From assembly GCA_963575645.1 (NCBI GenBank), contig OY754467.1, forward strand, positions 36,329,108 through 36,393,107: a stretch of 64,000 bases of DNA. The letters are read 5' to 3'. The stretch comes from Xanthostigma xanthostigma (taxonomy: Eukaryota; Arthropoda; Insecta; Raphidioptera; Raphidiidae). Positions 1 through 11,280 of the stretch are shown here, in pieces (the first letter of the stretch is position 1; every line of letters begins with the position of its first letter). The position numbers were made by a program, and so were the translations under genes. The notes beneath the pieces are model-generated. The model made no database searches and had not been told where the DNA came from. It worked only from the letters and a program-made list of their open reading frames with translations.

Positions 1-640
1 ATTTAAGTACATACAGTCATATCATAACATCCAAATGTTGATGGCTGCACTGGCATTTCAAAGAATCAATTATTAACGTTGCTGTACAATATCGAGAAGA
101 TATTATTATGAAATAAAACAACAATAACAAACTTGATCAAACTAATGGTTATAATCAAGTGCCGTCCTGGCCACAGTGAAACGAATAAAGATAAAACAAA
201 GCCAGTAGGCTATAAATGCAGCGGTTATAAAGAGAAGTGACGTACGTCAAACTAATATAGAGGCTTATGATCTCTGTTATCGACCGTCTATAATCTACTG
301 TAGGTACATACCGTTTGTTTTTGACTATTTAAACATGCTCTACGTACAGTTCGACTGACAACAAGTTATTATTATATCGGGTGTTTTTTTGAAAACTTTG
401 GACGTTTTTCTTTAAAAAAACAACGGGTTGAATAAAAAAAAAATCGAATGAAAGTTGTTGGGTCTCGATGGGGAAATCGTTTGGACACAATAACCACCCC
501 CAACACTGTACCCCTTAGCAGAGGGAGGGGGTTTTATTATCGATTTTTTTTATTTAACTTTTAGTTTTTTTCCAAATCGTTAATAATGACTAATAACACA
601 TTGAAGACTCAACAGGCTCTCAAGAAAACTCTCCATGGTA
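1..640. other. AT-rich DNA, nothing recognised
   Basis: No coding or repeat signature that I can name. Positions 380-560 contain poly-A and poly-T rich segments in loose inverted arrangement around a short C/G-rich patch, which could be an old MITE. Confidence 0.4.
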
Positions 641-1230
641 ACGAATTCGGCTCGTAATTTATTACCAAAACGCGTTTCCGTCACGGCATGGTTTTCCGAC
701 CAAACGCGTCAATAGTTGTTTCACATCAAAAGTTTCACTTCGAAGCATTTAATCATCCGCTTAAATATGATCCGTACCGGTCTGGGAAGAAGTTCCGTTT
801 TAATAAAAGTGGACGTAGACCACTTTTCCGCGCGTGTCACCGAACACGGATACAAAACCTCCGCAAGCTTTTATATGGCGCAGTCAACGTTATACATGGG
901 GAACATTGTTCGCGAAAACATTCCTGAGTGTTGTATCACAAAACAGATGGAGTAGGTACTTGGGGTGCAATAATAATAAAGTTGGAAAGTAAACATAACA
1001 TAGTTAATATAAGTCCGACAAACAAGCAGCCGCCGTTCTTTACACGCTTGTCGTATACCCGCCGCCTCCACCGTCGCGAGCACCGACGCTCCCACCGTCG
1101 ACGCTACATACGTGACACTATTGCTTATGTAGCTGGCGCTATCAGGAAGAACATACATTCGGCACAATTAATACGCTCAACTGTTCCAGTGCGAAGAAAA
1201 AGTTGAAGCATTATTAAACTGTGTGACCTG
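640..1230. other. Unrecognised stretch with a GC-rich patch
   Basis: Several short overlapping open frames on both strands (under 100 codons) and a GC-rich, CCGCC/CGTCG-rich patch around 1065-1115 stand out from the AT-rich surroundings. None of the translations shows a family motif. It could be a first exon or promoter area, or simply a different repeat. No function is assigned. Confidence 0.25.
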
Positions 1231-1366
1231 TGCGAATTATTCGCACTAAATAAGTATAATAATTATCACTTTACAAAATTATTTTTTAAATATGATTGTA
1301 GGTATTCAATTCGTTTCTAATTTTGCACACTGCTTATAACGTTCTTCTTTTTGTTGTATTACAATA

Positions 1367-1645
1367 TGAAGCTCAGATGACAGATCGAAGAAATATTTTA
1401 CTAAAATTGTCATATAGAGGCGCAAGTAGCAAAAGCATTGAGCTAAGCCGTTAGATGGCATCATGCAGCATTGCTGTGACGTTGTTCAGCGTTGCTCGCT
1501 GTTTCAAAATTAAAGCCGTTAGATGGCAGTACGCAGTATTGTGTCTGTTGTATTACAATATGAAAGTCAGATGACAGATCGAAGTGTTGACGTTGTTTCA
1601 AAATTAAAGCCGTCAGATGGCAGACGTTGTTCAGCGTTGCTGTAT
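1367..1645 (+). repeat. Degenerate direct repeats
   Basis: Two blocks recur within 280 bp. An AGATGACAGATCGAAG block is present twice (near 1375 and 1570). An AAAGCCGTYAGATGGCAG-like block is present about three times (near 1450, 1513, 1605), interleaved with GACGTTGTTCAGCGTTGC pieces. This is a scrambled local duplication; no TIR or TSD is visible. Confidence 0.5.
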
Positions 1646-2038
1646 TTTAATTAATTTACAAAAACAAAAGCAATAATAAATTTTTTAGTTGTCGATGTCA
1701 GTAGAGCAAGCAATTATCTGTAAAATGATATATAATTTATGTGGAGAAATTGTGAGGTTTTTTATAAAAAGGGAGGCAAACATCTTTAACCTTAGCGTAT
1801 TAATATATATGATATCTTTGAATGTCAACAGTTATAATAATAAATTATGTATACCTATCTAGTGCGTGAATTGATAGATAGATAGATTTATTGGTTTTAG
1901 TAATACAAAAAATGTTAAAAACACGCCAAAAATGTTATTTCATGACTCAGCTGTGTGATTTTATAGTGAAACGAGAGCCCGGCGAAAACAATATTTTCTA
2001 CGCATTTTAATCTCAATTTAGCTTTAGCGATCTCTCTT

Positions 2039-2649
2039 ACCATTCCAACCCATTATTGGGGAATGGTACTAGTTTAGGTCAAAATTCATTTTCCAAAAAT
2101 GTTACAATATTTTTTCGTTTTGAGGTCCCCCGAATCCAAAAACATATTTTTGGAAAAACTCTGTGCGTCTGTTAGTCTGTGAGCACGATACAGGTTAAAC
2201 GGATAAGCGGATTGAAACCAAATTTTGGGTGGATATTTGGTATGCAAATATGAAGAGCCCTATTGTTTTTATAAACTTTATAGTTTCGGAAATATTTTGA
2301 AAATTTTAAAAAAAACAGCTGTTCTTTTGTTTTGTAGATCTATCAGAAACAAATAATAATTGGTCGACAATTTTATTTACTTGACAGAAACAAATAAGTT
2401 AAGCATGCTTTGATTAATTTTTAAATAACGTGGAACATATGTTATGTAGGTAACCATGACAACGAATAGCAAATATCATATTAAATACTAGCCATAACAC
2501 GCGTCACCAAACGCGATATCAGAAAATTTATTTTAAATCTTTGATTAACGTCTGAATAGAACTCCTCAAATAAATTTTATTTATTTGAAGAAATTTTATT
2601 TTCTTTATGATACCTACATCAAATGTCAACATTTTGAAGTTGGAATGGT
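2039..2649 (+). mobile_element. TIR element with ACCATTCCAA ends, copy A
   Basis: A perfect 10-bp inverted terminal repeat, ACCATTCCAA (2039-2048) and TTGGAATGGT (2640-2649), bounds 611 bp with no coding capacity. The interior shares long blocks with copies at 6.1-7.1, 10.6-11.1 and 46.3-47.5 kb, including GGATTGAAACCAAATTTTG and an octamer-like ATGCAAATATGAAGAG block. This copy lacks the GCGCATGCGC minisatellite seen in the others. Non-autonomous DNA transposon; superfamily not resolved. Confidence 0.65.
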
Positions 2650-3259
2650 CCCGTCGCCCAATTGTCTGGAATTTTTCTATGTATGTATAGAAAAATTATT
2701 TGTTTTGTGTGAGTACCTACAATGTTCTAGATGACAGGAAATTTCACAACGACATTAGACCGTTCCTGCATGTATAAAAACTATAATTCGGGGTTCGTAT
2801 CCCGACGGTGACATTGTTTGAAAATATAAACTAATTTTTCTATGTTGATAGCGTTGTAACAATGGGTGTTTCTTAACAATTGTAGCAAACAGTAGCTACT
2901 CTGTAAAAACTATAATCATATGATTACAAACTAAAGATATTCTTAAATCATTTTTTTTTTGGCAAAGTTTTCTGCTTTCCGCTCAGTTCGAAACGGCTAC
3001 ACGAACCGTACTGTACGAAAGCGCATGGAGGACCGCGTTGTCGTTCTTATCATCACTCTATAACGCGGGTGATAACACATATAACTCTGTGATGGGCCGC
3101 CGTAGGGAAATGCTTCCGAATTAATTTATTCCAAGTATACTATAAAATTATGTATTATAATTAAACATGCACATATCTATGTATACATATACGAGTTTGT
3201 ATTTCTGTATATTCATTGACGTAACAACGAGGGGGTTAAGTTAAATTAATATTAATACA
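2650..3259. other. No recognised feature
   Basis: AT-rich. A lone pol III B-box-like GGGTTCGTATCCC near 2795 has no convincing A box or cloverleaf around it. Confidence 0.35.
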
Positions 3260-3718
3260 AAGACTGCTGCACACGAGGCTGGATTCGCCACTATATTCTT
3301 TGCTGGATTTGACTATACTAGTTTTCTAGCGCGTTTTCTTTGCTTTTATGTGCTCGCGTCACACGAGACGTCTTTTTAAACTTGTTTTGTGGATAAATCT
3401 GGTGCGCGCGCAGTGACAGTTCAAATATAAACACAGAGTTGTTGTCTGACTCTGAGCAGAATGACGCCGTATGTTGGTTTGTGGGCGTTTGTTCATGTCG
3501 ACAACGTGACAAGATACTGTCTCCTGATTGGTTCTTGCCTAGAGCAAGCAGAGGACCTAGCAAGAAAATAGTCGCTGTTCTAATTTTAAAATCTGTCTTG
3601 TGAGCTACCAGGCGAGCCTGTAGTGACGTCATTTTCAGCTTCGTACACAGCCTGCCAGCCAGTAGAAGTCCAAGCAGTGTTTCCAGCTTCGTGTGCAGCG
3701 GTCTTAATGCACAGTGAG
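3260..3718 (+). mobile_element. MITE, GCTGCACACGAGGCT family, copy 1
   Basis: The left end AAGACTGCTGCACACGAGGC is answered by an inverted GTGTGCAGCGGTCTTA at 3703-3718. The interior blocks (GGTGCGCGCGCAGTGA, CTGATTGGTTCTTGC, TGACGCCGT) recur at 45.44-45.89 and 53.15-53.76 kb, giving three copies in the window. No coding capacity. Confidence 0.7.
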
Positions 3719-3742
3719 TGAACTTTTAAGTCAGTGAGAAAA

Positions 3743-4089
3743 TCTATACATATAAAAATCAATTGCCGCATGTATGAAAGATCATCACTTGAAAACGGCT
3801 CGACCGATCTGGTTGATTTTTTTTTTGTTGATGTGTTCGTAATTGTCAGGACTAGGTTTGTATGAAAGAAAATGTTTAGAAAATCCACCGAAAAAGTAGG
3901 AAATTTGGATGGTATTTTTATATGAAATCTCAATAAAAAAATGTGACGATCAGTTTGACAGTTCTGCTGTGTAGATGAGAAGGTCAATATAATGTTTCCA
4001 AAGAGAAAGAGAGAGGAACAGGGAGAGAGGGAGACTATATATTAATAAAACTTGCAGTTTTGCACCCGAGTGAAACCGGGACGGATTAG
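3743..4089 (+). mobile_element. Non-autonomous Helitron (diverged)
   Basis: Starts TCTATACATATAAAAA and ends with the hairpin-type terminus CACCCGAGTGAAACCGGG followed by ACGGATTAG. That is the CTAG-type Helitron 3' end with one base changed. No TIR, as expected for Helitrons. The interior carries the AAAACGGCTCGACCGAT-type block common to the local Helitrons. Confidence 0.6.
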
Positions 4090-4545
4090 ATTAGGTTTCA
4101 ATTTTAACCGTAAAATAGTTCTTTCCTTTAATCTGCCGTAGAGGGAGAAGTGTTTCATTTTTCGTCTGATCAAGGCCAATTTGCCCTACTCCAATAAGAT
4201 TAAAGAGTATAAAATGTTTGTTGCATAACCAAGAAGTGCCTCTTTTTATGTTACGGCACTGGCAAGCAACACTTGATGGAAAAGCGATATTGATATATTC
4301 AACTAAGCAAATGATAAAACAATATTTACATTATTTATTTATATGTCTTTGAACGAGGAATGTTATTATACGGTTTCTTGGAATTTCTCCGCATCGGTGC
4401 AGTTTTGATTTTTCTTACATGCCTTGAGGCTTGCATTTGTTTTTTAAACGCTCCTTCAGGCCAAAATAATCGTAACAAAATTTCATATAATGGTCTTCAT
4501 AAAAAATGAACGTTTCTGTGCAATTCTAAAAAGATAATAGTCTAA
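4090..4545. other. No recognised feature
   Basis: AT-rich, with only short open frames; nothing assignable. Confidence 0.35.
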
Positions 4546-5069
4546 AAGAAATATATACCCTCATGTTATTTGTTGATGACAAAGATTATACGTTAGATAA
4601 TATATACATAGATAAATCGCACATGGGTTGCCTAGCTAAATCGCGTACCGATGCTGTTAAATTAAATAAATTCTAATTAACTTTTTTAGATCAACTTCCT
4701 TGATTTGTTAGTTATAAAAATCTAGCCTAAAATGAAACAATATGACACAAGGAATTGGAATATACTATTGATTCTATACATAAATATAGATCATCCACAT
4801 AAACATACCTTGTAAATAGTAAAAACTTTGAGTTTATTTGTTTTGTTAAAATTTTATGTGTGTCATATTCTTTTATCTTAGGCTCGATTTTTATGATTAA
4901 CAAATCGGGGAAGTTGGTTCAAAAAAGCCAATTAGAGTTTATTTAATTTAATAGCATCGGTACGCGATTTAGCTAGGCAATCCATGTGCGATTTATCAAT
5001 GTTGTATATTATCTAACATAGGTATAATCTTTGTCATCATCAAATAACAGATGAGGGTATATATTTCTA
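4546..5069. mobile_element. Foldback element, ~130-bp arms
   Basis: The left arm begins AGAAATATATACCCTCAT and the right arm ends ATGAGGGTATATATTTCT. The arms match over roughly 130 bp, with the shared inner block TAAATCGCACATGG / GCGTACCGATGCTGTTAAA. Spacer about 250 bp. The left arm of another copy occupies 63836-64000 at the window edge. Non-coding foldback DNA transposon. Confidence 0.8.
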
Positions 5070-6109
5070 ATACCGGATCTTGCACTATAATGTCACACAG
5101 GTTTTGTCTGCTTGCACCATATTTGTGGGTATAGAGGCACACTGTTTTCATATTTCGATAAAATCTTTGATAAATAAGGGGGATCCGTTTTTGATTTTTG
5201 AAAAAAATAGTGAAGTTAATAAATCTGCGCTTAGCAGATTGACGCATTTCCAGGTGCTCTGGACAAAGCCGTTCTAACCTGGATTAAACACGTTTCAGCT
5301 ACTGATTGGAACAAAGCTCCAGCTGAAACTTTTTCTTCGGGTCCGAGTTAAGGACCTAGGGAATATTTTCTTGAAAAATATTCTCCCCCCCCTATAATAA
5401 TCCACCAATTATTATGAAGTTTAGAAAAGTTTATTTTCACCTTAATTAGTAATAAAAAATAGATTTTTTGCTACCAAAAGAGGAGCGTGTTATCTCCCAT
5501 CGACGGTTAAAAATCGATTTATTACCAACGTCCTTTAACGATACAGCGCCTATAGAATATTTCGATCTTTAATTAAATTTATATCTAGATCTAAATTAAT
5601 GTAAGTTGGGGCCGTTGGAGGTCAACAAATTTCGTTTTTCGTTGGTACATTTCTTGAATATTGGCATTGTTTACGATTAGGAGTTGAATGTGAACATAGC
5701 TTTAGATTGCAATCTGATCAGCGATCATTTCATTGGTCATCCCAGAAAACAAACGGAAAGGAGCCGAGGTTTTACGTGTCATACTCATATTATAGTCATT
5801 GGATGTTTACATACAGATTGTATCATAATTTCATGTACCTACTATAAATAGGTGGTGTTTGCCAATTTAATTAATGTCTATTCTAAAATTTAAATATCAG
5901 TAGATAATCAATAGTATACCGAATTTCATCAAATTCAATGGGAAAACAATTATTTCTAATTATTCAAACGTTAATCAAAGATTTGAATATTTGTAATTAT
6001 CCTATAATAGTCTAAGTTCCCATAGCACAAAAAGGTACCTCATCGAATATCTCAAATTTAAATCATTGGCCACAGATGCCAAATCGCATTTTGTTTTTTT
6101 TTTGTTAAT
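5070..6109. other. No confidently recognised feature
   Basis: AT-rich. At 5248-5358 a 36-codon plus-strand stretch reads LDKAVLTWIK and ends SSGPS before a stop. It loosely recalls the CENP-B/jerky-type helix-turn-helix region of pogo transposases, but is too short to call. Confidence 0.3.
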
Positions 6110-7110
6110 AAAAAAAAATTGGTTGTCTGTAAAGTCGGTTTACGGACGATAATTTTACGTGATAACGTATTCCGTAATACATAACCTAAATTTATATAAT
6201 AATTACAATAATTCGAATCTATGATATTGCATCTTTCGCTTCAAATTTAGGTAAATTTTATTAAGTAGAATAATAAAACACTATAAAAAGTACACTATTA
6301 TTATATAAAAAACAACTATGGCATGTATCTCTTTTGCGCATGCGCCGATTTTCCCCAAAAAATTTACAAAAATTTCTAGTAAAAATAGAGTAAAAACCGT
6401 TTTAAAAACTATATTATTATTATATAAAACATCATTATAAGAGATATATTCTTTTACGCATGCGCCGATGTTCCCCAAAAACAATAGGCCACTTCATATT
6501 TGCATATCAAACATCCTCCCAAAATTTGGTTTCAATCCGCTTATCCTTGGTGTCGGAATGATAAGAAATGTCAAAAGTGACGTTTGTCAAAGTATTATGT
6601 TCTAATAATAATTAGTTATTCCAATAGTTAACTTAGCAGGCGTTGCATTTCACAAAATACTAATGTCAAAAAATTGAATTAAACATTAGAAATGCAGCCG
6701 TTTTCATGTTAAGACAAGACATACGTTATTTTCTAATTTCCATGTACGGCAAACAAAGACGACCGACCGCGTCGCGTTATGCATTAGACAACATTGCATT
6801 TATACAGCTATTTTTCTATATAAATTTGTATAAAATATTTTTCTATATAAATTTGTATAAAAAAACTGTTTAGGCAAATTCTGTTATACGAAATCTATGT
6901 AAAATGTTCTCCTCTTTCGTTTAAGACTGGTTTCAAACCGATCTGATTTAAATTGAGCGAGAAATTATCAAAAAACGTTACGCGTTAGGAACGTTACGCG
7001 TTACGAACGTTACACTTTTTCGAACATGCAGCCGGTGTTTTATCAATATATAAGATTAGTGATTCATCAATTTATAAGACGTTATCACGTCAAAAAAAAA
7101 AATTAAATCA
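6110..7110 (-). mobile_element. Mosaic copy B of the ACCATTCCAA/minisatellite family
   Basis: Inverted copy sharing blocks with 46.3-47.5 kb: the GATTAGTGATTCATCAATTTAT block near 7060 and the TTTGGTTTCAATCCGC block near 6520. It contains two ~120-bp minisatellite units marked by GCGCATGCGC at 6336-6345 and ACGCATGCGC at 6456-6465. A TCGGAATGATA at 6552 resembles an internal TIR, so the copy looks like a rearranged fusion of two family members. A 19-bp block TTTTTCTATATAAATTTGT is tandemly repeated near 6810-6860. Confidence 0.55.
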
Positions 7111-7696
7111 TGAAAATGGTTGGTACACATGTATAAAACATGGTACCTACGACCGCAAGCCCATAAAAATATGTTAATTTGTATTCTTAATAATCTTTTA
7201 AAATTAGCTTTAAAAAATTGATTTCTTTTAAAACACCTGCTTGAAATTTACACTATTTGAGGTAAACAATGTATTATTTTTGAAAAAATTGGCCTGTATT
7301 ACAATTTTTATTGAAATATCTGACAGATCTCTTGTCACATTTTTTTTCATGAAGTACATTTCATATAACACCTTGGTTTTTTTTGTTTTAAAATAGTTTT
7401 ATTGATTAAAAAAAGTCAGTTGCTGAGGAAGTTACTATCAAGTAACGAAAAGTTCAACATAATTTTACATTAATTCTTGTTTAATTACTCTCCTATGATC
7501 TTAATTTTCAAATTTGAGTACATTATATGGATTCCAAGAATTCAATATTTTTTTAACCATTTTTTCAATTTGTTTTTTACTTTACTTGTTCATTAGCTGT
7601 GCTTTTTATAAGCTATCCATATTTTTAAAAATTTATAAATATGTGTCATGTCCTTAAATTCTATAGCCTTAAATATGTTATTAAAATGGTTTGAGT
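7111..7696. other. No recognised feature
   Basis: AT-rich with homopolymer runs; nothing assignable. Confidence 0.35.
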
Positions 7697-8057
7697 AGTG
7701 TCCGACCGAAGCTTCGGCTTGCACCTCGGTCACCATCGGCCAAAAAACCCACCTTCGGCGAGACCTTCCATTGCCGCTAAAATGAGCCAAAGTTTTGGCC
7801 TAGGCCGAAGGTTTCTAACAGGCACCGAAATTAAACGAGCTGTTACGAATGAGTGAGAGCGCAATGGACGTGGCGACTTCCAGAGATGATTAAAATTATC
7901 TTTTTTATATTATATAGTCAATGTAAACTTTCAATTTAAAAGTTTTAAAGTCATTTATATTATTAATTGTATAGCTTGCAGCAATTGTAGCCAATTTAAA
8001 CTGAATTTCTTAGGGTTTTTAGATCTTCGGCCAGAAATCGACCTTCGGTCGGACACT
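7697..8057. mobile_element. MITE with AGTGTCCGACCGAAG TIRs
   Basis: A perfect 15-bp TIR, AGTGTCCGACCGAAG at 7697-7711 and CTTCGGTCGGACACT at 8043-8057, encloses 361 bp rich in CTTCGGC/GCCGAAG motifs. Flanking 8-mers do not match, so the superfamily is not fixed (hAT-like ends are possible). Confidence 0.7.
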
Positions 8058-8551
8058 AGCTCTGTGTTGTCGTGCGATGAATTGACGTAGAACCCGCTTT
8101 GTGACAGGACGTAGCGTCGGAAGAAGCACAGAGATCGACACAGGCAGCCGGCGTATGTTTTACAGTAAGCGACCACAACTGCTCTTATAATAATATATTC
8201 ACTTATTATCGGTCGTTTACATGCATGACTGAAATAGTCCCGTACGGCAATGTCACTTGAAAGGGCGTTTCTTACGTGCTTACGTCACACTCGCCCTCCC
8301 GATATCAGCTGCCGGGCATGCAGATTGGATGTCTCTCTATACTCACACACTGCTACCAACATATTTTCATGCATAGATACCATACCCTACATAAGTAATA
8401 CGTGTGGTGCTCACTGCTCTGCCTGATATTATTAATGTGACCGGGAGTTCCCCGGTCGGTCCGGACAACTGTTTAATTCGACTGAGTTGTCGGATTTCAG
8501 CGTCTTTCAAACGTCCGTTCAGTAGGAAATTACTGCCGCAGAAATAAATAA
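8058..8551. other. No recognised feature
   Basis: Somewhat more GC-rich than its neighbours (8230-8520). Short open frames on the minus strand show no family motif. Confidence 0.3.
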
Positions 8552-8721
8552 AGTAATGTTTCATTATTCGTTTCCATAGTATAATATTAGTTAGATAAAT
8601 CGACAAGGGTCTCTATACACTAATCTTACTTCCTGCGAAAATTGTGCGCCTGCGTACATGGTATAAACAGTATAAACTGCCAATGTGTTTTTGTAGATCG
8701 CAGTACGAACCGTTGTCGTAT

Positions 8722-8794
8722 ACTCGATATGGTGCAATAGGTAGCGTACCTGGTTCTCAGCCAAGAATTTCGGGTTCGATTTCCGGTACCGGAA
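8722..8794 (+). tRNA. tRNA-Glu(CTC)-like sequence in transposon arm (pseudo-tRNA)
   Basis: The A-box-like TGGTGCAATAGG, an anticodon arm with loop TTCTCAG (anticodon CTC) and the B box GGTTCGATTTCC are followed by TACCGGAA, matching the 3' half of tRNA-Glu. The 5' acceptor strand does not pair with the 3' strand, so it is probably not a functional tRNA. T-rich runs just downstream could end pol III transcription. Its inverted partner is at 9124-9196. Confidence 0.6.
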
Positions 8795-9123
8795 TGATTT
8801 TAGTTTTTATTTTTTATTTTTTTTTCACTTTGAGACTGATTTTCTAAAAAAATATATATTTAATTGACTGCGTATTAAATATACATTTTTTAGAAAACGC
8901 AGTTCTATTCAAACAATTAACTATTTAATTCGCATACCCCGTTATCGTTCACCCCGGAATTGTTTTTTTTTAAACTCCACATTTGCCCCTTCCCGTTTCA
9001 CTGCGAGACAATTCGCATACCCCTTTATCAAAAAAAGCGGTGGTTTTCAATCTTCATGAAAATGTGAGTTTTAAGTTGTAGTCTCAAAGTGAAAAAAAAA
9101 ATAAAAAGTAAAAACAAAACTCA

Positions 9124-9196
9124 TTCCGGTACCGGGAATCGAACACGGGCCTCTTGGGTGAGAGCCAGGCATGCTACCTATTACATCATAACTGAA
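9124..9196 (-). tRNA. tRNA-Glu(CTC)-like sequence, inverted partner
   Basis: On the minus strand this reads TGTAATAGG (A-box region), an anticodon arm CCTGG-CTCTCAC-CCAAG with anticodon CTC, and B box GTTCGATTCCCGGTACCGGA. It is closer to the tRNA-Glu consensus than the plus-strand partner. Acceptor pairing is still broken on the 5' side. The two copies point toward each other. Confidence 0.6.
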
Positions 9197-10029
9197 TATG
9201 TCATATTCGTTTTGTACTAGAAACACATTTGCAGGTTATTATAAACATTGAACACACAAATGACAGTTCTGACACTCTACTCTGCAGGCGCACTATTTTT
9301 CACACCGGAAATAAAATTAGTATATGGAGACACTTGTGATAAATCGTAGGAAGTTGGAAAGGTTGATAAACTTGAATTTGATTTTTTTAAATTGGACTTT
9401 TCGTCATTTAATTATGACTTCATCAGCAACTTACTAATAAAATTCAATTGTTAAAAATAAAAACTTTTTTGTTTTATTATTATTTTAACAAAAAAGTTTT
9501 TATTTTTAACAATTGAATGAAGTCATAATTAAATGACGAAACGTCCAATGTAATAAAATCAAATTCAAGTTTATCAACCTTTCTAACTTCCTACGATTTA
9601 TCTAACTAAATAAAGTAATCATACTTATATTGTAATAATGAAAAAACATTATGAAGCATTAAAACGCCTGTGAAATGATTGATAGAGTCCATTTTCATTT
9701 TAATTAAAACTTGTCTGAAGCAGGCATTCTCAAACTTTGAGAGAACTTATTTTATACGGAAGACACGCACTGTTAATTGTGAGTTAAATTAGACTAAAAT
9801 AAAAACCGGTCAAGTGCGAGTCGGACTCGCACACGAAGGGTTCCGTACACTATGTACTTTTTAAATACTTTTGTAAAAGAAACAAGAGAGGCGCTATAAC
9901 AATATGTAACCAGTGGGAGTATGCAAGTAGTTCAAGAATTTCAAGGCGTGAAATTTTACATAATTCACCCCGGCGTTTTTATATTATAAACACTTTTTTT
10001 ACAAAAATTTCTTGTAGAATAAAATAATA

Positions 10030-10600
10030 TAAGGTTTTGATAAATATACCATTATATCAAATAACAACGTTATGGCAAATATCTCTGTTGCGCATGCGCC
10101 GATTTCCCCAAAAAAAAAAAATACAAAACTTTAGAATATTAAACCATTATGAAACGTATACCATTATTATATAAAAACAATGTTATAGCACATATCTCTT
10201 CTGCGCATGCGCCGCCTTTCCCCCTAAAACTTTTTACAAAACTTTCTTTTAAAATAGAATAATAAACCATTATGAAATATATACTATTATTATATAAAAC
10301 AACGTTATTGCATATATTTCTTTTGCGCATGCGCCAATTTTTCCCAAAAAAATTACAAAACTTTTGTAAACATAGATAGAATAATAAACCGTAATGAAAA
10401 GTATACCGTTATTATATAAAAAACAGCCTTATAGTATATATTTCTTCTACGCATGCGCCGATTTTTTTCAAAAATTTATTTTACAAAACTCCTGTAAAAC
10501 AAAATAATACGCCTTTATGAAAAGTATACTATTATCTTATAAAAACAACATTATAATATATATTTCTTTTGCGCTTGCGCCGACGTCTCTGAAAAACAAT
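10030..10600 (+). repeat. ~122-bp minisatellite with GCGCATGCGC core, 5 units
   Basis: Core palindromes lie at 10090, 10203, 10325, 10449 (ACGCATGCGC) and 10571 (GCGCTTGCGC), spaced 113, 122, 124 and 122 bp. Each unit also has a CTTT(T)GTAAAA-like block and a TATACCATTATTATATAAAA-like block. The same monomer occurs inverted at 26.8-27.5 kb. Confidence 0.85.
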
Positions 10601-11225
10601 AGGCCTCTTCATATTTGCATATCAAACATCCTCCCAAAATTTGGTTTCATTCCGCTCATCCATGGTGTTGGAATGGTAAAAAATGTAAAAAATGACGTTT
10701 GCATCTGTCAAAGCAATATTATGTTCTAATAATTAAAATTAGTTATTCAAATCGTTAACTCAGAAGGCGTTGCAAAAAAATACTAATGTCAAAAGACTGA
10801 CTAATATTTGAAATGACATTCGTTTTTGAACAAATGCAATCTTTTTTTTTAAGACAAAACATACGCAATATTTAAATTCCCATAGTACACTATGCAACAA
10901 ACGAAGACAGACGATCTCCGTGTATGCTATGGATTAGACAAAATTGAATTTATACATTATATTTCTATATAAAGCTGTACAAAAAAAGTGTTTCGACGAA
11001 TTCTGTTATACAAAATCTATGTAAAATTTTCTCCTCTTTCGTTTAAGACAGGTCTCGAAACGATCTGATTTAAATTGAGCGAATTATAAGCAAAAAACTT
11101 AGTTTGCTCCTCTTTTGGGAGTTTTGGGGGGTTTTTAATTATTTGTTGTTCTAGCGGCAATAGAAATACACACTCTGTGAAAATTTCAACTCTCTACCAA
11201 TTACGGTTCTTGAGATACAGCCCGC

Positions 11226-11280
11226 TGACAGACAGACGGACAGACAGACGGACAGACAGACGGACAGACAGACGGACAGC
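11226..11280 (+). repeat. GACAGACG-type microsatellite
   Basis: Alternating GACAGACG and GACAGACA units just inside the 3' end of the dispersed repeat at 9800-11337. Confidence 0.8.

Larger units (their letters stand above)
8603..9337. mobile_element. MULE-like foldback carrying two inverted tRNA-Glu-like sequences
   Basis: Ends are ACAAGGGTCTCTATACACTA and the inverted TAGTATATGGAGACACTTGT. The TIRs run about 240 bp, ending inside at CACTTTGAGACT. A perfect 9-bp target duplication GATAAATCG lies at 8594-8602 and 9338-9346. Long TIRs plus a 9-bp TSD are the known signature of Mutator-like elements; that assignment is an inference because no transposase is present. Each arm holds a tRNA-Glu-like sequence followed by T-runs. 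Confidence 0.75.
8552..9650. mobile_element. Older foldback element, split by a nested insertion
   Basis: The right arm (about 9530-9650) reads inverted through CCTACGATTTATCTAACTA. Its left-arm partner is split: TTAGTTAGATAAATCG lies at 8588-8602 and resumes as TAGGAAGTTGGAAAGG at 9347. The 735-bp element 8603-9337 interrupts it. After removal, the arms continue through TAAACTTGAATTTGAT and TTCAATTGTTAAAAAT to a short loop near 9475. Non-coding. Confidence 0.75.

Noticed and set aside
871-1206. Overlapping 98- and 92-codon frames on opposite strands over a GC-rich patch
   Set aside because: No motif, and the overlap comes from local composition.
5248-5358. 36-codon stretch with LDKAVLTWIK and SSGPS, resembling a jerky/CENP-B helix-turn-helix
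   Set aside because: Too short, with no flanking homologous sequence, and a stop follows directly.
10030-10600. CRISPR-like array of regularly spaced palindromes
   Set aside because: Spacers are homologous to each other and the whole ~122-bp unit repeats; the DNA is eukaryotic.
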